Shown: in pieces, positions 1 to 9,045 of the stretch
Layout: each line of letters starts with the position of its first letter
How positions within the stretch are numbered: the first letter of the stretch is position 1
Assembly (NCBI RefSeq): GCF_001270495.1
Contig: NZ_LGUR01000162.1
Coordinates: 1-64,000, forward strand
Length of the DNA: 64,000 bases
Reading direction: 5' to 3'
From: Streptomyces viridochromogenes
GTDB lineage: Bacteria; Actinomycetota; Actinomycetes; Streptomycetales; Streptomycetaceae
Made by a program: the position numbers and the translations under genes
Notes under the pieces: generated by a model
Database searches by the model: none
Told to the model about the DNA's origin: nothing
The model's input: only the letters and a program-made list of their open reading frames with translations

Positions 1-609
1 GGCGTCCGGCGTGATCTTGTTGTCCGTACGGACGACGGAGACGTCACCCTTGCCGCTCTCCGCGTCGACCTTCCAGCCCTGCCCGGAGATCCAGTTGAGC
101 AGCGCCACGTCCTGGGTGTTGCCGAGCTGCGGCGTGGCGATCTTCTTGCCCTTGACGTCCTTCAGGGACTTGATCTTCTCGGGGTTGACGACCAGCTTCA
201 CGCCACCCGAGGCCGACCCGGAGATGATCCGCAGGTTCTTGCCGTCCGCCTTGGTGTAGCCGTTGATGGCGGGGGAGGGGCCGATCCAGCCGATGTCGAT
301 GGACTCGGAGTTCAGCGCCTCGATCTCCGACGGACCCGCGTTGAACGTCGACGCCTTGATCGTGGTCCCGCCGAGCTCCTTCTGGAGCAGGCCCTCCTGG
401 ACGCCCACCAGGGCGGTGGCGTGCGTGAGGTTGGGGAAGTAGCCGATCTTCACTTCGTCGACGGAGAGCTTCTTGGCGTCCGCCGCGACCTCGGCCTGCT
501 TGCCGTCGTCGGTGGACTCGGCGCCGTAGCCGCAGGCGGTCAGCAGCAGGGGGAGCGCCGCTATGACGGCGAGGGTGCGCAGGGCGGAGAGCGGTCTTGC
601 GGCAGACAC
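1..609 (-). CDS. Sulfonate-type ABC transporter substrate-binding lipoprotein (partial, runs off left edge)
   Basis: The first 203 codons of a periplasmic-type binding protein are present. It opens with GTG at 609 behind a GAGAGG ribosome site. An N-terminal lipoprotein signal ends in LLLTAC, so Cys lipidation is expected. The mature part shows the NMT1/SsuA-like features IGYFPNLTHATALVG and IGWIGPSPAINGY, typical of aliphatic sulfonate or taurine binding proteins. In streptomycetes such a gene usually heads the assimilatory sulfate/sulfonate cluster, so the missing neighbours to the left are likely the ATPase, permease and cys genes (inference). Its mRNA leader contains a small Cys-bearing reading frame at 778-879 and a strong hairpin at 696-715. 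The substrate (sulfonate, sulfate ester or other) cannot be decided from this fragment. Confidence 0.85.
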   Translation of the reverse strand, partial: MSAARPLSALRTLAVIAALPLLLTACGYGAESTDDGKQAEVAADAKKLSVDEVKIGYFPNLTHATALVGVQEGLLQKELGGTTIKASTFNAGPSEIEALNSESIDIGWIGPSPAINGYTKADGKNLRIISGSASGGVKLVVNPEKIKSLKDVKGKKIATPQLGNTQDVALLNWISGQGWKVDAESGKGDVSVVRTDNKITPDA

Positions 610-695
610 GGAGGTGTCCTCTCAGGGATGAGTGATCAGGAACGTACGGTGCGAGGCTCGCGGCCTCTGGATGCGCACCGGCACACCGCTCGCCC

Positions 696-715
696 GCCGT
701 CCCGACGGGGACGGC
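696..715 (-). promoter_or_regulatory. Strong hairpin in the leader RNA before the sulfonate binding protein gene
   Basis: A perfect 8-bp stem GCCGTCCC/GGGACGGC with a 4-nt loop lies between the stop of leader peptide 1 (778) and the start of the lipoprotein gene (609). No U-tract follows, so it is not a simple intrinsic terminator. It could take part in attenuation or affect coupling between the leader peptide and the gene. Confidence 0.45.
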
Positions 716-777
716 AGGGAGTACTGGGCTGGCAGGTGTGTGCGTGCGTGTGCGGTGCGGGCGGGTACCGCGGTGGC

Positions 778-879
778 TCAGACAGGCCGACAGATGGCGC
801 TGGACGTACGTCCGAAGTCGATGTGGCGACGCGAGGTCAGCAGAGGCAGCAACTGGTCTGTGTGGTTACGCGTGCTCAT
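778..879 (-). CDS. Cys-containing leader peptide 1 (33 aa)
   Basis: A 33-codon frame starts with ATG at 879 and ends with TGA at 778. Its C-terminal half reads LLTSRRHIDFGRTSSAICR, with one Cys codon (TGT) three codons before the stop. The RRHID-x-x-R core recurs in four other tiny frames of this window, each in front of a sulfur-related unit. Small Arg/Cys-bearing leader peptides upstream of sulfur genes are known in actinobacteria and are thought to sense cysteine supply by ribosome stalling. That role here is inference. The stop lies 169 nt before the binding-protein start. A G-rich stretch rather than a clear Shine-Dalgarno precedes the ATG. Confidence 0.75.
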   Translation of the reverse strand: MSTRNHTDQLLPLLTSRRHIDFGRTSSAICRPV

Positions 880-898
880 GGCGACCCCACCCCCACAG

Positions 899-915
899 AT
901 TCCTAGTTTTCCTAC
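899..915. promoter_or_regulatory. CTAG-type operator candidate upstream of leader 1
   Basis: Two direct half-sites ATTCCTAG and TTTCCTAC lie 9 bp apart in the 86-bp gap between the oxidoreductase stop and leader peptide 1. The same arrangement (14 of 17 positions identical) occurs at 15748-15764. CTAG is a rare tetranucleotide in Streptomyces, so the recurrence is notable. It may bind the Rrf2 regulator encoded at 17161 (inference). Confidence 0.45.
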
Positions 916-965
916 CTGGTTGATGGGGATCGTGGCAGAAGCGGGCGCCGACCCCAAGGGGTTGT

Positions 966-2927
966 TCACATGATGGACGCGACTATCTCGCCTTTTGAGA
1001 ATTGCGAACTCAAGGCGGACAGAAGCGCACGCGCGACCGCATCGTTCTGGCGGAAAGCGGGCGCATTGGTGCGAGGGCGGGCGAACGCGGCGACGGCCCG
1101 GCTGTTGGTGGGCGCGCCGAGGGCGATACGGCGGGGATGCGTGCCGTCCAGGGAGGGGTCCACGACGTGGCCGTCCGTGGGGGAGACGGCGAGCAGACCG
1201 GAGCGGTGGGTGTGGGTGGGGTCGCTGATGATCTCCTCGGTGAGGGCGCCGGCCCGGTGCAGATCGCGCAGGAGGGGGTCCTCGGTGCGGTCGAGGGAGG
1301 GGCCGGGCAGATACGCCTCGATCAGGGCGGTGGCGTGGACGGTGTGGCCGGGGACGGTGGGGCTGGTCGCCGTGAAGGTGCCGGTACCTTCGTCGGTGCC
1401 GATCCGGATGTCCGCGCCGAGGAAGCGGACGAACCCGGCCCGGGACAGGGCCAGCAGCTGGCGCAGCCGGAAGCCGGGCGGCCCGGACGCCAGGAAGCTG
1501 AAGAAGCCCTGCCACCAGCCGTCGAGCTGCTCGGCGACGGACCGTGCGGTCAGCCGTCCGGCGGCCACCAGACGGGGCAGCTGTCCGTAGAGGGAGAGCA
1601 GGGCGAGGAACGCCCCGAGGTCGGCGCTGAACTCCGGGTCCTCGCGGCGCGTGACGTCCCGGTCGATGTGGTCGCGCAGATGGTCCTGGAAGGCGTCCGG
1701 GGTGGGGAAGGCGAGGCCGTCCAAGGGGCGGTCCAGGGCCTCGAAGTCCAGCCGGTCCGCCGGGTCCGGTACGGCCGTGGCGACGAGGGCGGTCATCTCG
1801 TCGCCGTACCAGTCCAGGCGGTCGTACTGCGCGACGAAGTCCGGCCAGGGGAGGGCGGTGCGCTCGGGGTGGGCGTGGAAGAGCTCGTGATAGTGGCCGA
1901 AGCCGATCTCCTTGGCCATCAACGGCCATACCTCGCGCCGCAGATCCAGCGGACGCTCCTCGGCGAGCAGCGCCTCGACCGCACCGGGGCCGAAGTACCG
2001 CGGCAACGGCGGTCGCGGGCCCCGGAGCTGGTAGCGGGTCTTGGAGTGGTACGGCACTCCCCGCCGTGACCCGACGTGCAGGACGGGCTCGCGGCCGGAC
2101 GGGAGGTAGGTGAGGGTGCCGTCCGGCTCGGTGCGAAAGGCGCCGCCGCGGCCCTCGGTGAGCAGGGACATCAGATCGATGAAGGCGAGCCCGAAACCGC
2201 GCAGGAGGACGTGTTCGCCGGGCCGCAGCGCGGACAGGTCGGCGTCGGCGGAGAACTCCGGCGGGAGGTGGAAGCGTCCGTGGCGGCGGGCGAAGGCGGC
2301 GTGGTCGCGGTGCGTGGTGGCGGGGGTGGAGCCGATGTGGCCCTGGGCGAGGACCACCAGGTCGGCGGTGAGCGGGGTCGCGCGGTCGGCCAGGTGCACG
2401 TGCTGCGGACCGTCCGGGGGGCCGGTGACGGCGGTCGCGGTGGTGCGGTGCCATTCGACCGTGACCGTGGGCGGCAGCTCGGCCAGCGCCCTGCGGAACA
2501 CCCAGTCCAGGTAGGCGCTCTGGGCGCGGCGGGTGGCGAAGTCGCTCCCGGCCAGCGAGCGCAGCTCGGCGAGCACCTCCGGGTCGGCCGGTTCGGCGTA
2601 CGGGGCGTGGCGCGGGCCCGTGCCGGAGAACTGGGCGGCCCACTCGGCGAGCGAGGGGCCCGGCCGTACCGGACCCTCGATGGTGGACGACTCGTCGGTG
2701 AACATCGTGACGTCCTCGGCCATGCTGTTCATCCGCAGCAGACCGGACTGCTCGTGCCGCCACACCCGTCCAGGCCCCGGCGGGTGCGGATCCACCAGGT
2801 GGATGCGCAACTCCCGCTTCCCGTCCCACAGTTCGGGCGCGTTGGCCGCGATCCGCTCCAGCAGCCCCGTGGCCCGCGGTCCCGCGCCGACGACGGCCAG
2901 GACGGCCGGGGCGGAGCTGCCGCTCAC
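966..2927 (-). CDS. FAD/NAD(P)-binding oxidoreductase
   Basis: This 653-residue protein begins with a Rossmann fingerprint, VVGAGPRATGLLERIAANAP, at residues 11-30, typical of the large FAD/NAD(P)-binding family found near siderophore, opine and sulfur genes. The GTG start at 2927 overlaps the permease stop (GTGA), so the two genes are translationally coupled. It is the last gene of the leftward operon. Its tie to an amino acid permease and to the opposite-strand GNAT/ABC operon suggests a role in oxidising or cleaving an imported sulfur-containing amino acid (inference). The exact reaction is unknown; flavin monooxygenase and NAD(P)H-dependent oxidoreductase are both possible. No signal peptide is seen, so it should be cytoplasmic. 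Confidence 0.8.
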   Translation of the reverse strand: MSGSSAPAVLAVVGAGPRATGLLERIAANAPELWDGKRELRIHLVDPHPPGPGRVWRHEQSGLLRMNSMAEDVTMFTDESSTIEGPVRPGPSLAEWAAQFSGTGPRHAPYAEPADPEVLAELRSLAGSDFATRRAQSAYLDWVFRRALAELPPTVTVEWHRTTATAVTGPPDGPQHVHLADRATPLTADLVVLAQGHIGSTPATTHRDHAAFARRHGRFHLPPEFSADADLSALRPGEHVLLRGFGLAFIDLMSLLTEGRGGAFRTEPDGTLTYLPSGREPVLHVGSRRGVPYHSKTRYQLRGPRPPLPRYFGPGAVEALLAEERPLDLRREVWPLMAKEIGFGHYHELFHAHPERTALPWPDFVAQYDRLDWYGDEMTALVATAVPDPADRLDFEALDRPLDGLAFPTPDAFQDHLRDHIDRDVTRREDPEFSADLGAFLALLSLYGQLPRLVAAGRLTARSVAEQLDGWWQGFFSFLASGPPGFRLRQLLALSRAGFVRFLGADIRIGTDEGTGTFTATSPTVPGHTVHATALIEAYLPGPSLDRTEDPLLRDLHRAGALTEEIISDPTHTHRSGLLAVSPTDGHVVDPSLDGTHPRRIALGAPTNSRAVAAFARPRTNAPAFRQNDAVARALLSALSSQFSKGEIVASIM

Positions 2928-3922
2928 CGGTCACCGCCGATCGCCGGGCGGGCGTCGGCGGCCGTCGCCGCGCTCAGCCGGAGGCGTACGGCGGTCAGGT
3001 GCCCGCGCAGCCGCTGGAGCGGAGTGGGCGGCAGCGTGCGGGAGTCGCCGCGGGCGTAGTACCGCTCGACGTAGAACTGGCCCGCGCTGAGCACCGTCGT
3101 CACCGCGATGTACCACAGCGTGGCGACCATCAGCAGCGGGATGACCTGGTAGGTCTGGTTGTAGACCAGCTGCACCGAGTACAGCAGGTCGTGCACGGCC
3201 AGCACGCTGACGATGCTGGTGCCCTTCAGGGTGCCGATCAGCATGTTCCCGGCGGTCGGCACGATGGAGCGCATCGCCTGCGGGAAGACGATCCGGCGCA
3301 GGGCGCGGCGTCTGCTCAGACCGAGTGCCTGGGCGGCCTCGGTCTGTCCGGCGTCCACGGAGAGGATGCCGCCGCGCACGACCTCGGCGGCGTAGGCGGT
3401 CTCGTGCAGGGTCAGGCCGATGACGGCGGTGAGGGTCGGGCCGAACAGGTTGACCGTCTTGACGGTGACGAACTCCGGGCCGAACGGGATCCCGAGGCCG
3501 AGCGTCGGGTACAGCGCGCCGATGTTGAACCAGAACAGCAGCTGCACCAGCAGCGGCGTGGACCGGAAGATCCACACATAGCCCCAACTCAGCGTGCGCA
3601 GCACGGGGTTGGCGGAGAGCCGCATCACCGCGAGCACGGTGCCGAGCAGAAAGCCGAGCACCATCACCACCGCGGTCAGCCACAGGGAGAGCAGCAGTCC
3701 GTCGAGCACGGCGGAGGTGGTGAAGTACCGGCCCACCACGTCCCATTGGAAGGCTTCGTTGCGGACCACCGAGTTGAGCACCATCGCGAAGAACAGCAGG
3801 GCGACGGCGGCGGTCAGCCACCGTCCGGCGTGCCGGCGGGGCACGATCCGTGGCGGGTCGACGCCGACCAGCGGGGGACTCTTCGTTGCGGGATCGGACG
3901 TGAGATCGGGCGAGGTGACCAT
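2924..3922 (-). CDS. Polar amino acid ABC transporter permease (HisM/TcyL family)
   Basis: This is a 332-aa inner-membrane subunit with about five hydrophobic segments and the HisMQ-type EAA loop around EAAQALGLSRRRALRRIVFPQA. It is closely similar along its length to the permease at 6266-7222 on the other strand; both share [24 protein letters not shown] and the PPTPLQR tail. It carries long N- and C-terminal extensions. The likely role is import of a polar, possibly sulfur-containing amino acid. No ATPase or binding protein lies in its own operon, so it probably uses those of the divergent operon, perhaps as a heterodimer with the other permease (inference). It is the first gene of the leftward operon. 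Confidence 0.88.
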   Translation of the reverse strand: MVTSPDLTSDPATKSPPLVGVDPPRIVPRRHAGRWLTAAVALLFFAMVLNSVVRNEAFQWDVVGRYFTTSAVLDGLLLSLWLTAVVMVLGFLLGTVLAVMRLSANPVLRTLSWGYVWIFRSTPLLVQLLFWFNIGALYPTLGLGIPFGPEFVTVKTVNLFGPTLTAVIGLTLHETAYAAEVVRGGILSVDAGQTEAAQALGLSRRRALRRIVFPQAMRSIVPTAGNMLIGTLKGTSIVSVLAVHDLLYSVQLVYNQTYQVIPLLMVATLWYIAVTTVLSAGQFYVERYYARGDSRTLPPTPLQRLRGHLTAVRLRLSAATAADARPAIGGDR

Positions 3923-4067
3923 GGGGAGGCTCTCCGGGGAGGGAACGCGGGCGTGGGTGACCCCGGTGGCACTCGGTGCGGCCGGGGTTCGGCGTCGTCA
4001 CGCTCGCCGCGTCCCTCAACGCGGCCGGAGGGGCTGCCGCACAACGCGGAGCCGATCCGACGTCGAT

Positions 4068-4096
4068 CGTATGTGCCCATGCCGTTGATGTGTCAA
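4068..4096 (-). promoter_or_regulatory. Candidate promoter of the leftward permease operon, with inverted repeat
   Basis: On the minus strand TTGACA (4091-4096) and CATACG (4068-4073) are separated by 17 bp. The -35 lies inside a perfect inverted repeat GTTGATGTGTCAAC at 4084-4097, which could be an operator. Transcription would start near 4061, giving a leader of about 140 nt before the permease. Confidence 0.4.
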
Positions 4097-4145
4097 CAGC
4101 GTGCCGGCAGCTGGCTGTCCGGGCGTTCCGGCATCCGGGAGCTGC

Positions 4146-4175
4146 TTGACGGGGAGCACGATGTCCTGCTCAATT
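4146..4175 (+). promoter_or_regulatory. Candidate promoter placing leader 2 at the mRNA 5' end
   Basis: TTGACG (4146-4151), an 18-bp spacer and TCAATT (4170-4175) are followed after 6 nt by the leader ATG. The -10 is weak, but the spacing is that of leaderless streptomycete transcripts. Leader 3 has the same geometry. Confidence 0.4.
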
Positions 4176-4181
4176 GGTCGC

Positions 4182-4259
4182 ATGACTGCCCAGCAGCGCT
4201 TGGTCACGCGCGATCACATCGACTTCGGTCGGGTGTGGTCCGCGGCGTGTTGCGCCTGA
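4182..4259 (+). CDS. Cys-containing leader peptide 2 (25 aa)
   Basis: A 25-codon frame from ATG 4182 to TGA 4257-4259 reads LVTRDHIDFGRVWSAACCA in its last 19 residues. It has the shared x-H-I-D-F-G-R-V core and two adjacent Cys codons (TGT TGC) next to the stop. It lies 235 nt before the first gene of the GNAT/ABC operon. No Shine-Dalgarno is present; a promoter immediately upstream suggests leaderless translation. The likely role is cysteine-dependent attenuation of the downstream transporter operon (inference from family behaviour). Confidence 0.75.
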   Translation: MTAQQRLVTRDHIDFGRVWSAACCA

Positions 4260-4394
4260 CTCGGCAGCGGGCCCTCTGACCGGCCCTTCCCTCCCTCGGT
4301 GACCCCGTCGCGGGCCGAGCTCCCTCTTCGCGCGCTGCCGCACCACCGCGTTCCGTCCTCACCGACGCCCGGCGTCGTCACGCCCGTACCGAAA

Positions 4395-4415
4395 CCGTCA
4401 GCTGTCGACTGACGG
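4395..4415 (+). promoter_or_regulatory. Hairpin in the mRNA leader of the GNAT/ABC operon
   Basis: CCGTCAG and CTGACGG form a perfect 7-bp stem around a 7-nt loop, 80 nt before the first start codon of the operon and downstream of leader peptide 2. Together with GC-rich inverted sequence at about 4370 it could form part of an attenuator. Confidence 0.35.
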
Positions 4416-4494
4416 CTCGTCACCCATGCCTGCGCGCAAGGCGGTTCCGTCATGCGTTGCTGCCCGCGCGCGGCATTCCCGAAAGGTCATGCCC

Positions 4495-4776
4495 ATGCCC
4501 GTGGAGTTCCTCGGCATCGCCGCCACCAACGACGGCTCCGAAACCACGCCGCGCTCCGGCGCCGCGTTCGACAAGGAGTACACACTCCGGCTCGCCCGGG
4601 CGCACGAGGACCACGGCTGGGACCGGGTGCTGTTCGCCTACGGCGACCTGCTGGGCGACGCCGTCGACTTCGGCCGGCACGTGATCCCGATCGTCCGTGA
4701 GGAGGTCGCAAAGCGCGACGCCGAGCGGGCGGCGCGCGGCACCCGGGAGCAGGCCCTCGCGGCGGTGAACGTATGA
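4495..4776 (+). pseudogene. Internally deleted LLM-class FMN monooxygenase (93-residue remnant)
   Basis: The first 45 or so residues (MPVEFLGIAATNDG, FDKEYTLRLARAHEDHGWDR, VLFAYG) match the N-terminus of SsuD-like bacterial-luciferase-family monooxygenases. The rest (DLLGDAVDFGRHVIPIVREE) matches their extreme C-terminus. About 260 to 300 residues that normally lie between are missing, yet the frame is kept. The start at 4495 is chosen because AAAGG sits 8 nt before it; ATG 4489 is too close to that site. The stop overlaps the next gene's ATG (ATGA), so the remnant may survive mainly to couple translation. It lacks most of the TIM barrel and should not be an active oxygenase. A genuine short protein is a less likely alternative. 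Confidence 0.75.
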
Positions 4777-5303
4777 CCTCCGCACCGGAGTTGACGGCCA
4801 TTCAGGTACCCGTCTCCGACCCCAGGGTCGAGCCCCTGCTGCGCGAACTCGGCGACGAGTACTCCACGCGCTACGGCAAGGACGCGCACGCGGAGATCTC
4901 CCGCTACCCGGACGAGGAGTTCACCGAGCCGTACGGCGGTCTGCTCCTGCTGCTGCTGGACCGCGGCGAGTCCGTCGCGGGCGGCGCCTTCCGCCGGTAC
5001 GACGCGACCACGGCCGAGCTGAAAAGGATCTGGACCCACTCCGCGCACCGCAGACGCGGCCTCGCCCGGCGCGTCATCGCCGAACTGGAGCGCGCGGCGG
5101 GCGCCCGCGGCTACCGGCGGATCTATCTGACCACCGGGCCCCGCCAGCCCGAGGCCCGCGGCCTGTATCTGGCCACCGGCTACACACCGCTCTTCGACAC
5201 CGCGGCCGACCCGGAAACCATCGGCCCACTGCCGTTCGAGAAGCACCTCACGGTCCGGGACCGCGCCGTCCGGGAACGCACGGGAAAGGCCCCCGACCAG
5301 TGA
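4773..5303 (+). CDS. GNAT-family N-acetyltransferase
   Basis: This 176-aa protein has the GNAT acetyl-CoA-binding motif A, RRRGLARRVIAELE, around residues 90-104, followed by a C-terminal GLYLATGY segment. It overlaps its upstream neighbour by ATGA and its downstream binding-protein gene by GTGA, so it sits inside a tightly coupled operon. In Bacillus the ytmI and yxe operons join a GNAT enzyme with two binding proteins, two permeases, an ATPase and LLM monooxygenases to acetylate and then oxidatively cleave S-alkylcysteines. The gene set here is strikingly similar, so N-acetylation of an imported S-modified cysteine is the best guess (inference). Other amines cannot be excluded. Confidence 0.85.
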   Translation: MTSAPELTAIQVPVSDPRVEPLLRELGDEYSTRYGKDAHAEISRYPDEEFTEPYGGLLLLLLDRGESVAGGAFRRYDATTAELKRIWTHSAHRRRGLARRVIAELERAAGARGYRRIYLTTGPRQPEARGLYLATGYTPLFDTAADPETIGPLPFEKHLTVRDRAVRERTGKAPDQ

Positions 5304-6262
5304 ACATCCGCACGCTCGGAACCCGCCTGCGCGGCGCCGCCGCCCTGGCCCTGCTGCCCCTGCTCGCGCTGACCGCCTGCGGCTCCGGCTCCGGTGACAC
5401 CGGCGGCGCGGCGGCGGTGGGTGCCCAGGCATCTCCCGCGCCGACCGACGACCCGGTCGCCGCCGTACACGAGGTGGACTCCGTCGCCGCCCTGCTGCCC
5501 GCCGACGTACGCAAGGCGGGCACGCTGCGGGTCGGCAGTTCGATCGGGTTCCCGCCCGGCGCGTACTACCCGAACGGCACCGACAAGGCACCCGTCGGCC
5601 AGGACATCGACCTCGCCGACGCCGTGGCCAAGGTGCTCGGCGTGAAACTGGAACGCCAGGACGCCTCCTTCGAGACGATCCTGCCCGCCCTCGGCAGCGG
5701 CAAGTACGACTTCGGCACCGGCAACTTCGGCGTCACCAGCGAGCGCCTGAAGACCATCGACTTCGTCACCTACATCAACGACGGCCAGGGCTTCGCGGTG
5801 AAGAAGGGCAACACCGCCCTCAAAGCGAAGGTCACCGACCTCACCGAGTTGTGCGGGCTGACCATCGGCGCCGGCGCCGGCACCACCTTCGAGGCGACCC
5901 TCACCGCACAGAAGGGCGTCTGCGCCGAGGCGGGCAAGAAGCCGTACGACGTGAAGGTCTACTCGGAGAACGCGGCGACGCTCACCGCGCTCCAGCAGGG
6001 CCGGATCGACGTGATCATGTCGACCATCAACGGCCTGCGCTACCAGGCGTCCCAGCCCGCGTCAGGGACCACCTTCCTCGGCGAGTTCCACCGACTCGAC
6101 GTCGGTTTCGCCTTCAAGAAGGGCTCCCCGCTCACCAAGGCATTCCAGGCCGCCGTCGACGAGCTGATCAAGGACGGCACCTACGCCCGGATCCTCGCCA
6201 AGTGGGGCACCGCCGCCTCCGCGATCGACGCGTCGCGGATCAACCCGGCCGAGCGCAGGTGA
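5300..6262 (+). CDS. Polar amino acid ABC transporter binding lipoprotein 1 (SBP_bac_3)
   Basis: This 320-aa lipoprotein has a signal peptide ending in LLALTAC and a family-3 binding fold: [13 protein letters not shown] at the N-lobe, [14 protein letters not shown], and an [10 protein letters not shown] hinge segment. The GTG start at 5300 overlaps the acetyltransferase stop. It is followed after 3 nt by its permease. Family members bind polar amino acids including cystine; the sulfur setting favours a cysteine derivative as ligand (inference). A second, divergent copy lies at 8040-9026 in the same operon, as with TcyJ/TcyK of Bacillus. Confidence 0.9.
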   Translation: MNIRTLGTRLRGAAALALLPLLALTACGSGSGDTGGAAAVGAQASPAPTDDPVAAVHEVDSVAALLPADVRKAGTLRVGSSIGFPPGAYYPNGTDKAPVGQDIDLADAVAKVLGVKLERQDASFETILPALGSGKYDFGTGNFGVTSERLKTIDFVTYINDGQGFAVKKGNTALKAKVTDLTELCGLTIGAGAGTTFEATLTAQKGVCAEAGKKPYDVKVYSENAATLTALQQGRIDVIMSTINGLRYQASQPASGTTFLGEFHRLDVGFAFKKGSPLTKAFQAAVDELIKDGTYARILAKWGTAASAIDASRINPAERR

Positions 6263-6265
6263 CCC

Positions 6266-7218
6266 ATGAGCAGCGACACCAGGTCCATGAGCGGCGACAC
6301 CCTCCAGGAACCGGCCACGAAGCCTGCCGACGACCCCGCCGAGCTGAAGGTCGTCCCCACCCGCCACTACGCCCGCTGGGCCGCGGGCGTCGCCGTGATC
6401 GTGCTGGTCGCCCAGTTCGCCCACGGCCTGGCCACCAACCCCGTCTGGGAATGGAACGTCTTCCGGGACTACGTCTTCTCCGAGACGATCGTCCAGGCAG
6501 TGTGGGTGACCCTCCAGCTCACCGCCTACGCCACCGTCCTCGGCTTCCTCCTCGGCACCGTGCTGGCCTTCATGCGCATGTCGCGCAGCCCGGTGCTCTC
6601 GACCGTCGCCTGGGCCTATGTCTGGATCTTCCGGTCGATCCCGATGATCGTGCAGCTGGTGTTCTGGTTCAACCTCAGCGCCCTGTACAAGGAGTTGGGT
6701 GTCGGCATCCCCTTCGGCCCGGTGTTCTGGTCCGTCGACAGCAACAGCCTCATCGGCACCATCGGTGCCGCCATCATCGGACTGACGCTGCATCAGGCCG
6801 CCTACGCCGCCGAGATCGTGCGCGGCGGCGTCCTCTCCGTGGACCACGGGCAGTTGGAGGCGGCCGCGGCGCTGGGCATCCCCCGGCTGCGGCAGATCCG
6901 CCGGATCGTGCTGCCGCAGGCCATGCGCGCCATCCTGCCCACGGCCGGCAACGAGATCATCGGCCTGCTCAAGGGCACCTCCGTGGTCTACGTGATGTCC
7001 ATCGGCGAGCTGTTCTACCAGGTACAGGTGATCTACGGCCGCAACGGCCGGGTGATCCCGCTGCTGCTGGTCGCCACCGCCTGGTACGTCGTCCTCACGT
7101 CCCTCCTCTCGGTCGCCCAGTACTACGTGGAGCGCCGCTACGCGCGCGGCGCCGACCGCACCCCGCCGCCCACCCCGCTCCAGCGCGTCCGGCAGCGGTT
7201 CGTGACGAAGGAGAACTC

Positions 7219-7222
<4 letters not shown>
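6266..7222 (+). CDS. Polar amino acid ABC transporter permease (HisM/TcyM family)
   Basis: This 318-aa membrane protein contains the HisMQ EAA loop (residues around [23 protein letters not shown]) and five predicted transmembrane stretches. It pairs with the ATPase whose ATG overlaps its stop (ATGA at 7219). It is a close paralogue of the permease on the opposite strand at 2924-3922. The likely complex is two permeases, one ATPase dimer and either of two lipoproteins. Confidence 0.92.
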
Positions 7223-7983
<761 letters not shown>

Positions 7984-8039
7984 CCCGCCCTCACCACCTC
8001 TGCTCCCAAGCCCCTGTTCCGCACGCAAGGAGGACGACC

Positions 8040-9026
8040 GTGTCCACCAGCCTCGCCCGCCGCCGTCCCGCCGCAGCCGCGCTCGGACTCGCATCCGCCC
8101 TCGTCCTCGCCGCCTGCGCCAACCCCACCGACGGCGGCACCACCGAGGTCGCGGCCACGTCGGGCGGCACGACGAAGATCAACATCAGCCCCGACCAGGA
8201 CCGCGTCACCACCGACAAGGTCGACTCCATAGCCGCCGAGGTGCCGGAGGCGATCCGCAGGAGAGGCACCCTGGAACTCGTCGCCTCCTCCGGCTCCGCC
8301 GCGCCGCTGACCTTCTACGCCACCGACAACAAGACCGTCATCGGCGTCGAACCCGACCTCGCCTACCTGGTCGCGGACGTCCTCGGGCTCAAGCCGGACA
8401 TCAACACGGTGTCCTGGGAGAACATCTTCGTCGGCCTCGACAGCGGCAAGTACGACGCCGGCCTCAGCAACATCACCGTCACCGAGGAGCGCAAGGAGAA
8501 GTACGACTTCGCCACCTACCGCGAGGACAACCTGGGCTTCGAGGCCAAGAAGGGCAGCGGCCTGAAGGTCACCGGGCCGAAGGACGTGGCGGGCAGGACC
8601 GTGGCCGTGGGCAGCGGCACCAACCAGGAGAAGCTGCTGATCGAGTGGAGCAAGGAGAACGAGAAGGCCGGCCGCAAGCCGGTGGACATCAAGTACTACC
8701 AGAACGACAGCGACACCTACCTCGCTCTCCAGTCCGGCCGTATCGACCTCTACCTCGGCCCCAACCCGACCGCCGCCTACCACGCGGCCACCACCGGCAA
8801 GACCGAGGTCGTCGGCACCTACTCCGGCGCCGGCGCCACCCTCCAGGGCCTCATCGCGGCCACCACCAAGAAGGACAGCGGCCTGGTCAAGCCGCTGGCC
8901 GACGCCCTCGACCACGTCATCGACAACGGGACGTACGCGAAGGTACTCAAGCGCTGGGGCCTGTCCGGCGAGGCCGTGACCGAGTCGGAGATCAACCCGC
9001 CCGGCCTGCCCAGGACCAACAAGTAG
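8040..9026 (+). CDS. Polar amino acid ABC transporter binding lipoprotein 2 (SBP_bac_3)
   Basis: This 328-aa lipoprotein has a signal peptide ending LVLAAC and a family-3 binding domain (GTLELVASSGSAAPLTFY, EPDLAYLVADVLGLKP, LDSGKYDAGLSNITVTEERK). The GTG start at 8040 follows an AAGGAGG site by 8 nt. It is the last gene of the rightward transporter operon, 56 nt after the ATPase. It differs from the lipoprotein at 5300 in most positions, which suggests a different ligand or affinity for the same permease complex (inference). Confidence 0.9.
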   Translation: MSTSLARRRPAAAALGLASALVLAACANPTDGGTTEVAATSGGTTKINISPDQDRVTTDKVDSIAAEVPEAIRRRGTLELVASSGSAAPLTFYATDNKTVIGVEPDLAYLVADVLGLKPDINTVSWENIFVGLDSGKYDAGLSNITVTEERKEKYDFATYREDNLGFEAKKGSGLKVTGPKDVAGRTVAVGSGTNQEKLLIEWSKENEKAGRKPVDIKYYQNDSDTYLALQSGRIDLYLGPNPTAAYHAATTGKTEVVGTYSGAGATLQGLIAATTKKDSGLVKPLADALDHVIDNGTYAKVLKRWGLSGEAVTESEINPPGLPRTNK

Positions 9027-9030
9027 CGGC

Positions 9031-9045
9031 GCCCCCTCAAGGGGC
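9031..9045. terminator. Short hairpin between convergent genes
   Basis: GCCCC/GGGGC with a 5-nt loop lies between the binding-protein stop and the LysR stop. It is short, but it is the only terminator-like element between these convergent genes. Confidence 0.3.

Noticed and set aside
3990..4080. A minus-strand reading HTIDVGSAPRCAA resembling the leader-peptide core, upstream of the permease at 2924-3922
   Set aside because: No start codon lies in frame close upstream, the R-R before H and the R-V after are missing, and the predicted promoter would start transcription near or inside it. Probably chance.
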